Shown one piece after another: positions 1-6,480 of a DNA stretch of 11,145 nucleotides. Position 1 is the first letter of the stretch, and every line of letters begins with the position of its first letter. The stretch is from Euperipatoides rowelli (taxonomy: Eukaryota; Onychophora; Udeonychophora; Euonychophora; Peripatopsidae): NCBI GenBank assembly GCA_003024985.2, contig PXIH01S0061549.1. The stretch is one strand, 5' to 3'. The notes beneath the pieces were generated by a model. The model saw nothing but the letters and a program-made list of their open reading frames with translations, did not search any database and had not been told where the DNA came from. Made by a program: the position numbers and the translations under genes.

Positions 1-123
1 GAAATAAAATAAATAAAAGGGGAAAATATCATTTTTACCCTGAGGTTGTGGGGACAGGTTATCTTCTGGATAAATTGCACAAGGTGCTACCGTTGCTATC
101 TTGNCCNGNTACATANATAGGTA

Positions 124-345
124 ATTTGCACCGAAAATATATAATATATTCGGAGAGAATTCCCACAGCGGGAAGGGTCATTAATGCTTTGTGTAAGAAT
201 ATAAGAGTGCCTTATATTGATAAGGGTATGAGCTATATCAGTTGTATGAGGTTGAATATTGGGGAAGAATGTAGGAACATTGAAATCACCAGCAATGATG
301 ATTTTGTCAGGCTAAGAAATTGTAGTAAGAATGTTGTGGATATCT
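124..345 (-). pseudogene. LINE endonuclease (EEP-fold) fragment, minus strand
   Basis: Read on the minus strand, this stretch gives the LINE endonuclease signature IIIAGDFNVP (GDFNVP at 290-273). In the same frame 34 codons later comes SINDPSR (188-168), then NSLRIYYIF. This matches the usual order in jockey/CR1-like endonucleases: a GDFN box, an N-D/E-P-T/S-R segment, then an N-x-L-D-L-x-F segment. Here the last has LRIYYIF instead of the usual LDLIF, so it is altered. The enzyme nicks target DNA for target-primed reverse transcription. The upstream side (above 345) dissolves into the purine-rich LINE A, and the downstream side runs into ambiguous bases at 104, 107, 109 and 116. No SDH box could be placed. 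The fragment lies on the opposite strand to every other LINE piece in the window except the SINE, so it is probably a separate, older insertion. The plus-strand open frame over the same bases is its antisense shadow. Confidence 0.6.
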
Positions 346-739
346 GATGGTAAGGGAAAGGAAGGGGAGGATGGTGGAAATAAGTAAGGATTTAAGTGGG
401 AAGGAAAAGTAAAGAAGTGTGAAAATAGTTTTTTTAAATAAGCAAGAGGGTAAAAGGAAGGAGAAATGGAAGTATGGGATTATTGTGGGAGAGGATATAA
501 CTCACAGTAGCCTATATTATGGGTACCGGTATAGTGTGCACACATTTAAGGGATGAGGAGGCAGTTCGAGGAACATTTGTTGGGAGCCTGGAGGGTAGGT
601 GGATAGGGAACAATAGGAAAGGGATTAAAATTAAGGGAGGGCCTGGAGGGGTGGGCTTATGGGAGAGTACAAAGATGGGGTTTTAGGAAGGGGTGGGTAT
701 AATTGTAGGGATTATACATAAATTATACATGGGTTACGG

Positions 740-1099
740 TATCTACAGTTGGGTTTAAAACAATAATAGGTGTAGTGTTTATGGCAGTAAATGGGAGGGA
801 GAATGGAATAGAGAAATTTATGGTTGTATGTTGGGGGGGGGTATACAATTAGATTCAAGAGAGAAGGTTTTATTATATTAATTGCAGGGGGGTTAATGGG
901 CATTTGGAAGGGGTCAAGAATGAGAATGGTAGATTAAGAAGTTTTGTTTTAAAGAATTTAAATAGTTGTGTAGGGGAATTTACTTGGAGTAGGGGTATAC
1001 ATAAGGTTATAGATTATATGTTGATTGAGATGAAGGTAGAGGTTGGAAATATGGGATGAGGATGAAAAAGGTAAATTGGATCATAATTTAATAACTTAT
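740..1099 (+). pseudogene. LINE A endonuclease domain (broken)
   Basis: This is the remnant of the DNA-nicking domain of LINE A. Visible landmarks across frames are VNGHLEG at about 892-912 (the GDFNGH box, with the GDF part decayed), then NENGRL, then GEFTWSRGI at 975-1001, IDYMLIEMKVEV (about 1010-1044), and DHNLITY at 1079-1099. The last is the classic C-terminal SDHNLI box that carries the catalytic Asp-His pair; D and H are both still encoded (1079-1084) but the Ser is now Leu. Indels separate the blocks: the GDFN box, TWSR box and DHN box do not share one uninterrupted frame. The order and spacing fit a full-length domain that decayed by small mutations. About 90 bases after the DHN box the element is interrupted by LINE B. 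Confidence 0.75.
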
Positions 1100-1176
1100 T
1101 ATAAAGGGTTGTGGAAAAAATGAATTATATGTGGGGAAAGGAGGGATTAAGGGGGGTGGGATATAAATAAAAAGAA

Positions 1177-1185
1177 TGGATTGTT
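1177..1185 (+). repeat. Target-site duplication, left copy, LINE B
   Basis: TGGATTGTT here is repeated exactly at 1702-1710 directly after the LINE B poly-A tail. The short direct repeats bracket the inserted fragment as expected for LINE integration. Confidence 0.6.
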
Positions 1186-1698
1186 TCTGAGTAAATGAGA
1201 CAGTCTCAAAGATATAAAGAATATAAGAGTAAGTTTGTGAATTTAAAAAGTTTGAAAGTGTTGAGATTGAGGGGTAATTTGGCAAATTTTGCCTATAAGT
1301 ATAACTGTATATGTTGGGATCGTTGCCAACAATGGTAAGATTGAAAAGAACGGCTGTTAAGATCCCAATCGACAATGTGTTTTTATCGTTTAAAGTACCG
1401 GTATCCAGAAACGCGGCAGCATTTATTTTTTGAATGTGTAACTGTTCAAACAGTGGTGGTGAAGTATTGGGCTTTTGTAGAAACTAGATACACTATACAA
1501 TCTTTTTTGAAGGGGGGGGGGAGAGGGGAATTAATATTATTGCCCGCAAGGGTAAAGAAATTTTCTAGTTCTGATGTTTGCAATATGGAAACAAAGATGT
1601 AATTTTGTTTTGGTGCTTTTTAGGTGCAGTTGAATGAGCTGTAACCAAATCTTTGTATGAAAAATGTATTAATTTTATTTTTTAAATAAAAAAAAAAA
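1186..1698 (+). mobile_element. LINE B: 5'-truncated LINE inserted into LINE A
   Basis: This is a 0.5 kb plus-strand insertion ending in a poly-A tail, flanked by the perfect 9-bp direct repeat TGGATTGTT (1177-1185 and 1702-1710). Adding the preceding AAGA[A/T] makes 13 of 14 matches, though the second copy abuts the A tail. The content is the C-terminal end of a different LINE class: LPTMVRLKR (about 1329-1355), IPIDN, then PETRQHLFFEC at 1405-1437 followed by aromatic residues (KYWAF). This is the pattern of the zinc-binding tail seen in plant-like and other L1-clade RTs (zf-RVT). A single-base frameshift separates IPIDN from the main open stretch (1375-1602). The first Cys pair is not intact: only MCFY remains where C-x2-C is expected. 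The remaining 80 bases are 3' untranslated sequence. 5' truncation plus poly-A plus target duplication is the hallmark of target-primed insertion. Confidence 0.6.
1375..1602 (+). pseudogene. zf-RVT-like C-terminal fragment of LINE B
   Basis: This open stretch of 75 codons is not a gene. It is the surviving frame of the LINE B C-terminus. The diagnostic part is codons 11-21, PETRQHLFFEC, which matches the H-x4-C half of the zinc-binding motif found after the RT domain in many L1-type elements. The upstream Cys pair has decayed. The region after codon 35 passes through a run of ten G (1512-1521), a likely slippage site, so the downstream peptide may be out of the original frame. The ATG at 1375 lies within the domain and is not a true start. 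Confidence 0.6.
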
Positions 1699-1710
1699 GA
1701 TTGGATTGTT
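1684..1710 (+). repeat. Poly-A tail of LINE B and right target-site duplication
   Basis: AAATA followed by ten further A's (1684-1698), then GAT and the direct repeat TGGATTGTT (1702-1710). The tail marks the 3' end of LINE B. An AATAAA sequence at 1685-1690 could have been the polyadenylation signal, but it is itself part of the A-rich tail. Confidence 0.6.
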
Positions 1711-2460
1711 AGATTTTAAAAATGAGTTAATGAGGATAGGGTGGAAAGAGATTAGTTACGATGGGTTTATGAAATATCTAAAAAAAAAAGGTGGCCGAGA
1801 GTAGGCTAGGAGAAAGAAGGGGTAAGGGAAGTAGGGGAGGGATGGAAAGAGTATGTGGGATAGGAATATAAAGTTGCTAGTAAGGAGAAGGGAGTGAACT
1901 GAACTATGGGGATACGGTGGAAATAAGGAGGAAATGGGATGAGTATACAAAATAGGAGGCAATGATAAAAATTGGGAATTTAAGAGCAAGATAGACAGAA
2001 GAATGATGAAGAAAATAAGAGAGGGGAAGGGATTGGGAATTTTTTTTGGAAGTGTATAAAAGGAAGGAAAGATAATGGGAAGGAGTGGGCTAGGGGAGGG
2101 AGAAATGATTCTGGATGAATATGCAAAATCATTTCAGAATGCGTTGGGAGATAATAATGGGGATGAGTATATTGGAAGGGATGTGATAGGGGGCAAGAGG
2201 TTTATTGAGATATAGAAGGGTTTATTTAACAGGGTGTCGAATAAAATGAAGGAAGGTAAGTCGAGGGGGTTAGATGGAGTGGTGATTGAAATGATTAAGA
2301 TTTTGGGGGAGGAAGAAAGGGATGCATTAAAAGTTTTCGAATTAATAATGAACGATGAGATACCTGAAAAATATAAATGTTTAGGGTGAGAATGATTTAT
2401 AAGAGTAAGGGGAAATATAAAAGGGCAGATTGATGGCTATAGGCCAATTGCTGTAACTAG
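1702..2460 (+). pseudogene. LINE A reverse transcriptase, N-terminal part (broken)
   Basis: This continues LINE A after the LINE B insertion. The frame at about 1702-1782 gives LMRIGWKEISYDGF, typical of the linker between endonuclease and RT. A long open frame at 2105-2389 encodes DEYAKSFQNALGD, then KEGKSRGLDGVVIEMIK at about 2249-2299. This is the first conserved RT finger block (usual form K-S/A-P-G-x-D-G-I-x-x-E). The frame holds one internal stop (TAG, 2213-2215) and ends at TGA 2387-2389. After frameshifts come RMIYKSKGKYK and then YRPIAVTSVMY, the second finger block, which runs straight into the SINE target duplication. The missing sequence resumes after the SINE. It is non-functional in its present state. 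Confidence 0.85.
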
Positions 2461-2470
2461 CGTAATGTAT
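2461..2470 (+). repeat. Target-site duplication, left copy, SINE
   Basis: CGTAATGTAT, repeated without mismatch at 2709-2718. It encodes part of the LINE A RT block (Ser-Val-Met-Tyr), which shows that the duplicated sequence belonged to the LINE before the SINE arrived. Confidence 0.9.
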
Positions 2471-2708
2471 ATTTTTTTTAGATGTTAACGCATTAATTAT
2501 TCAAGAATTAAAATCACTAATAAGTACTACTACAGGTTCTAATGAGCCGGGCGTACTGAGTAAAAACCCCTTAGCAAATATTATAAGCCAGGGGAAAAAA
2601 ATCATTCCATAACCGGCTCTGCTGGGAATCGAACCTGTGGTGTCCAAGCATATGACCTCGATATGATAGGAGACAGCAACGCTACAGACTAAACCACCAT
2701 GTCAGGAC
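2471..2708 (-). mobile_element. tRNA-derived SINE inserted into LINE A
   Basis: This 238-bp insertion is oriented on the minus strand. Its tRNA-like head starts at 2708 with GTCCTGACATGGTGG. It has an A-box-like TGGTTTAGTCTG (2696-2685) and a perfect B box GGTTCGATTCC (2635-2625), separated by 49 bases as in a tRNA-type RNA polymerase III promoter. The body ends in a short A-rich tail (plus-strand T run at about 2472-2479). The insertion is bounded by the perfect 10-bp duplication CGTAATGTAT (2461-2470 and 2709-2718; the next base A also matches). It cuts the LINE A RT frame between the blocks ending VTSVMY and starting KLFMNIM, which join in frame across one duplication copy. SINEs encode no protein and rely on a partner LINE for movement. 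I do not recognise the family. It is not a functional tRNA gene. Confidence 0.88.
2625..2635 (-). promoter_or_regulatory. RNA polymerase III B box of the SINE
   Basis: GGTTCGATTCC on the minus strand fits the B-box consensus GGTTCGANTCC exactly. Together with the A-box-like TGGTTTAGTCTG at 2696-2685 it forms the internal type 2 promoter inherited from a tRNA. An exact B box in otherwise decayed DNA suggests a fairly young insertion. Confidence 0.85.
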
Positions 2709-2718
2709 CGTAATGTAT
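2709..2718 (+). repeat. Target-site duplication, right copy, SINE
   Basis: The second exact copy of CGTAATGTAT. It lies directly next to the first base of the SINE tRNA-like head, so the SINE is probably full length at its 5' end. Confidence 0.9.
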
Positions 2719-3003
2719 AAATTGTTCATGAACATTATGAAGGAATGGATGGAAAGAGAATAGAGTGGGGAATTACAGCAAGGGTTTAGGAAGGATAGAA
2801 ATTTAGGAGACTGCATATTTATTATTACTCATTTAATGAAGAAGAGTATTAGAGAGGGTGAGGGTATGGTGGTGAAATTTAGGAGAAATAAAGGAATAAT
2901 AAGGAAGATGGCATTTATGAGTTACAAGAGATATATTATAAGAATTTTATGGAAGTTGATAGTGGTTCAGGGGTCATGTTTGGAAGTAATGTGGTGGTAT
3001 TGA
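2716..3003 (+). pseudogene. LINE A reverse transcriptase, second part, palm deleted
   Basis: This frame continues the RT directly after the SINE. It reads KLFMNIMKEWMERE, a TAG stop at 2761-2763, then GELQQGFRKDRNLGDCIF and IITHLMKKS, the block that precedes the palm in related LINEs (usual form L-G-E-L-Q-x-G-F-R-K). About 25 codons later the frame changes to RRNKGIIRKMAFMSYKRYI and ILWKLIVVQG, which in the family I recall lies far downstream, after the catalytic palm. No Y/F-A-D-D box, D-x-x-K-A-F/Y-D box or Q-G-x-x-L/M-S-P box could be found between them. I infer an internal deletion of the whole palm near 2870-2885. The frame ends at TGA 3001-3003. Confidence 0.75.
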
Positions 3004-3200
3004 ATAGAATAAGTGAGAAAATGGAGAGGGCATAAAGGGAAATGGTAAGATTGGTGCTAGGAAGCATGTTTTTATAGCTATTGAAGCTATTCAAGGGGAA
3101 ATGGGGTGGAACCTTTTTGAAGATAGTGAGGCAAAGGCTAAATTAAAAAGATTTGGGAGGGTGCAGTTGATGAAAAATGATAAGGTGTGTAAATGAATAT
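2940..3200 (+). pseudogene. LINE A C-terminal connection domain (broken)
   Basis: In overlapping frames after the RT remnant I read SGVMFGSNVVVLNRISEKME, REMVRLVLGS, then AIEAIQGEMGWNLFED, SEAKAKLKRFGRVQLM and KNDKVCK before a TGA. This corresponds to the alpha-helical region downstream of the RT in the same LINE family, usually of the form R-x-x-G-R-x-A-L-G, then E-x-x-x-G-x-x-G-W-S-x-x-E. Two in-frame stops and at least two frameshifts break it. It has no function now, but it supports assigning the whole 350-3780 block to one element. Confidence 0.7.
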
Positions 3201-3385
3201 TGGTATGATAAGGGTAAGAAAATCAAAGTGGCATAAGAGGGTAATTCAATTAGCCCAAAAAAAATATATAAGAATAACATAGGCTTAAATTTGTGGCTTT
3301 GGGAAAGGATTAATATAACAAAGGGATGTGGATTATAGGAATGGACTAATGTGATAGGTAGTTAAGGAGGAAGGGGAGAGGTGAG

Positions 3386-3617
3386 TTGAGGGAATTAGTA
3401 AGTAAAAAAACTTTGTTATATAGAAATAAAGGAATTATATGGGAGGGTGATTTAAACGGGTATGATAGGGGAAGTGAATTATTATTTCAAGCCAGATTGG
3501 GTATTAAAACAAAAGTTAGAATGAGGCATTTTAGAAGTGAGGAAGATATGAGTTGCAGGCTATGTGAAGGGGGAAGAAGATGAGGATTTAGAACATATTT
3601 TGTTAGAATGTAAATAA
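3386..3617 (+). pseudogene. LINE A C-terminus with CCHC-type cluster (frameshifted)
   Basis: An open stretch from 3386 encodes YRNKGIIWEGD, then GSELLFQARLGIKTKVRM and MSCRLCEG (Cys codons 3554-3556 and 3563-3565). A one-base slip in the G/A run at about 3566-3577 moves the frame. After it EDLEHILLEC follows, with His at 3594-3596 and Cys at 3609-3611, then a stop at 3615-3617. The restored spacing is C-x2-C, then H-x4-C, the zinc-binding cluster at the very end of many non-LTR retrotransposon proteins. The ATG at 3386 is internal to the domain and not a start. About 160 bases of purine-rich LINE A sequence follow. Confidence 0.75.
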
Positions 3618-3780
3618 TTACTGAGAGATAATGTTACTAGGGAGGGAGGATTAAGTTGAGATGGGACAAATGATAGAGGATTATAATAGATTGGTTGGGA
3701 TTTAAGGGGGTTGGATAGGTAGGGCAAAGGGATTGTTGGTAAATAGGGTTTTAAAGAATTAAGGGGTGGTTATTGTTTAT

Positions 3781-3872
3781 AGACTAACAATCTATGATTG
3801 ACTTCGGAGGTAAGGAGAAACCAAGGCATATTGTATCATATACCGTATATACTTATTAATGTAAATGTGCAG
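3781..3872. other. Transition out of LINE A, no gene seen
   Basis: The purine bias of LINE A fades here and normal A+T-rich sequence begins. This may hold the LINE A 3' end, but I see no poly-A tail and no duplication matching the 5' side. Confidence 0.4.
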
Positions 3873-3998
3873 GAGATAGATGGACTCCCATGTACTGTAT
3901 ATGTTCTGATATTTATTCTAAATATGTAGACCGCTTTTATGCTATAACAGGACTGAACATTCTGCATGATGAGGACTTTGTCAACATGTTTTTTAGTG
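3873..3998 (+). other. Exon-like open stretch, function unknown
   Basis: Between an in-frame TAA (3857-3859) and TAG (4004-4006) one frame is open and reads RWTPMYCICSDIYSK, YVDRFYAITGLNILHDED and FVNMFFSG. The composition is balanced and protein-like, unlike the homopolymer-driven frames nearby. It could be an internal exon: a TGTGCAG precedes it, with a TTATTAAT branch-point-like motif just upstream, and AGTG followed by GTATTT ends it. The upstream pyrimidine tract is poor and the donor is weak. I do not recognise the peptide. It may be a host exon, a pseudogene piece, an unrecognised transposon protein, or chance. Its 126 bases are exactly 42 codons long. Confidence 0.25.
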
Positions 3999-4112
3999 GT
4001 ATTTAGATTACCTAATTGATGTAATAAATTTAGAAACCTTAAAAAATAGGGACGGATGGGATGATTTTTTGAAGTCGGGGTGGGGGCGGGGTTGGACAGA
4101 ATACTTGAATTT

Positions 4113-5464
4113 CAGGGATGGGTCGGGGATTTTAATGTATGATTTAAAAACAAAATTAAATACTGGTATTAGAAAATCCTCATATAGAATAAAACTGCCA
4201 ATAACCTAAAATGTTAAACTGTAATTAATTATTTAATCAAATTTCTAAGATTTAGACTTGTTTGTGTTAAGTAGCATTTCCTGCAGAATTTAACAAGGGC
4301 ATGCATAATGTTTTCCCAAAAGGGCAGGGCATCTGGTCTAGGGCAGAGTCTTTACTTACTCCCCTCCCACTATACTTTAAGTGTCAAATGAAATTGGCTC
4401 TAATAAAAAATAAAATGAACTCTTTTTTTTGTGGGGGGGGGGAAGATTTATTTGATAATTATGTTTCATTGATTTATTAAAATGAATTTAGAAATTCATT
4501 TGAAATTGGTCATTTTTTAATTAAAATATTTTATTAAATGCATCCTATTGAGGTGTAGTTCTGGAAAGTGCAAATCAAAAGGGGATGGGTGGGGGAAGAT
4601 GTATATAAAAAGATAAACATCAAATGATTTTAATTGCGACAGTTCCTGCTGTTAAAATATTGAATTGCATTTTATTCTTGATTCGCTTGCATACATTAAT
4701 TGCATTTTATTAGACTTATTTTTAAACATTTTTTTTTAAAAATACTAAATATATAAACCTTGAAATAATTCTAACAGAACGATAAAAATAAAGGCAGTCA
4801 ATAATAATATTCATTAGTTAAACAAATAATGTAGAGAAAAGAAATTCAGGCTAAGCTATTAGTTATCATTATCAATACTGTATATTGTTAATTAAAAACA
4901 TTATATGCTTGTGAAGCATATGCATGCACTGTCATACCTCCAAAGCAAAGGTCTTTATTAATAGTTGTAGTTCCTAAGTTCAAAATGTTTATTAAATTAG
5001 AATTATCAGAATTTAGGGATCTTATATGTTTCTTTGATGAGCAAACCTATAGAAGTCACAGTCGTGGGGAAAAAAAAATGATTTACTTAATACAGATAAA
5101 TGGATGAGAAACTAAGTTCAAACCAGCGTACCAATTTTACTCTTATGTAGTCTACATGTTTTAAATATACTGTAAATAATAGTTTTTTTAAGCTATTAAT
5201 TTTTAAATTATAGCCTAGGATACATTAGATTAGATTATAAGTTGCAAAACTACTGTTTTAATGGGAATAAAATTATAATTGATTTTTTTTTTATTATTAT
5301 TACCGTATTAAAAAAAAAAAAAGGTCAGGAAATGCTAGCTTAAGGTTTATATTAATTTATATAAAGCTATTTTTTTTAAAAACCAATATCATTCTGGGAA
5401 TTATCTTTTTCCCGAACAGTCTAGTTCGGAAATCATCCCCGAATGTCAGTCTTGTCCATGCCTA
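4113..5464. mobile_element. Possible degenerate hAT-like non-autonomous element
   Basis: The left end begins CAGGGATGGGTCGGGGATTTT, close to the common hAT terminal pattern CAGGGNTGGGC. The right end, read inward on the minus strand, begins TAGGCATGGACAAGACT and then TCGGGGATGATT. The two share AGGxATGG and TCGGGGAT but with a spacer-length difference. Flanking octamers are TTGAATTT (4105-4112) and TTGAAAAA (5465-5472), only five of eight identical. The interior is A+T-rich with no transposase frame. A small hairpin (CCGAAC, six-base loop, GTTCGG, 5412-5429) sits near the right end. The evidence is suggestive only; it may be unrelated G-rich sequence. Confidence 0.25.
4903..4921. repeat. Perfect short inverted repeat
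   Basis: ATATGCTT and AAGCATAT form an 8-bp perfect stem around a three-base loop (GTG). It is followed by TGCATGCA. In A+T-rich DNA such hairpins arise by chance and no function is assigned. Confidence 0.5.
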
Positions 5465-5744
5465 TTGAAAAATATGTTGTAGCTGGAGACTTTCTTATTG
5501 AAATGCCGTATTAAACATGGTATTCCTTTACTTTTCTTCTTACCTTAGAGAAGAGAAATATTGAGGATTATTTATCATAAGTTTAATTCTTTTTGATACT
5601 AAGCCATCCAGTTCTTTCGTTAATTTTTCTAGATTTAAACAATTACTTAGGCCTTTACAAAATTATTTTATTTTTACCTCCATTGATAATGCTTCTAATA
5701 ATTAATTCTGCTATAATTTTGTAAATGTTTTTATTTTTTGTTGA
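5465..5744. other. A+T-rich spacer, no supported gene
   Basis: There is no transposon protein motif. On the minus strand an 85-base segment (5628-5544) is open in one frame, bounded by TCTAG and CTAAG|GTAAG, and could mimic an exon. It is treated as a finding, not a gene. Confidence 0.3.
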
Positions 5745-6449
5745 TTAACCCCTTCCGAGGGGAATTAAATTTTGAAATTTTGACTTTAAGGTGGTCTAAT
5801 AAATATATTCTAAAACATTTAGGAATAAACTTATACATTTTTAAAACTGAAATTTAATACAGATTTTAAAAATCAAAACAAAAAAATTATAGCTCAATGA
5901 GAGGCACACAGTAGGGCTATATGTGCAAAATCGGGTATGGCCTATTTTTTCATCTCCGAAAACATTAATAAAAAAATATTTGTTTATGGTTATTTTCGAT
6001 AAAAGTTTTGGATTCCTCATAAAATTTATAAAAAAATGACATTATATTCATTTTTACCTCTTATAAAACCAAAAATATGAAATTCGGCATTCTGTACCCC
6101 TGTAAACCATATTGTTTACATTGCAAGCATCAACATACATAGTGGCAATGGCCAATGGATCAAGTGAAACATTGTGCAAGTATTTCTAAAAATAATTATA
6201 TGCAAATTTTGACATTTTAATGATGGATTATATTTATTTTTGATATTAAAGTTTTATCAAATAAATTAAAATATTAAATTGCATCCTAGGTAAATTTTAT
6301 GATTGCGTGCTACGTCAGCGGCGTCTATTTTCAATATTAGGACCACCATTTTGAATTCTAATAAGATTTTTGGCAGAAAAAAAAGGTAAATTTTTTTTTA
6401 TTCCTTATTATTCTAATTAATATGGATTTATATCATCCGCCCCCCCCCC

Positions 6450-6480
<31 letters not shown>

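Larger units (their letters stand above)
350..3780 (+). mobile_element. LINE A: degenerate non-LTR retrotransposon with two nested insertions
   Basis: This is a plus-strand LINE recognisable in order as endonuclease, linker, reverse transcriptase, C-terminal domain and a final Cys/His cluster. The reading frame is broken by many indels and stops. The strand is purine-rich and extremely poor in C (361-420 and 1021-1080 contain none), except inside the two nested insertions at 1186-1698 and 2471-2708. From memory of the family, the C-terminal blocks (EAIQGEMGWNLFE, SELLFQARLGIKTKVRM, C-x2-C then H-x4-C) resemble LINEs abundant in ticks and some crustaceans. That link is unverified. The 5' limit is set where the minus-strand endonuclease ends and the 3' limit where the purine bias stops. 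No terminal target duplication was found, so both ends are approximate. Confidence 0.85.

Noticed and set aside
48-347. Plus-strand open frame of 99 codons with ambiguous residues
   Set aside because: It is the antisense of the minus-strand LINE endonuclease, which gives the recognisable motifs.
712-1989. Minus-strand open frames at 712-903, 1088-1375 and 1756-1989
   Set aside because: They are rich in Pro, Ser, Tyr and Leu only because the opposite strand is the purine-rich LINE A. They are antisense shadows with no known domain.
2620-2708. A functional tRNA gene on the minus strand
   Set aside because: The B box is exact, but the head does not fold into a convincing cloverleaf with paired acceptor ends, it continues into a SINE body, and it is flanked by an insertion duplication.
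4125-4139. GDFNV string on the plus strand, like a LINE endonuclease box
   Set aside because: No other endonuclease block is found on either side in any frame, a stop follows at once, and the string comes from a G-rich tract that may be a transposon end.
5429-5518. Open frame containing VVAGDFLIEMPY
   Set aside because: It resembles the GDFN box only in passing, is short, and lacks the following endonuclease blocks. It overlaps the proposed hAT-like right end.
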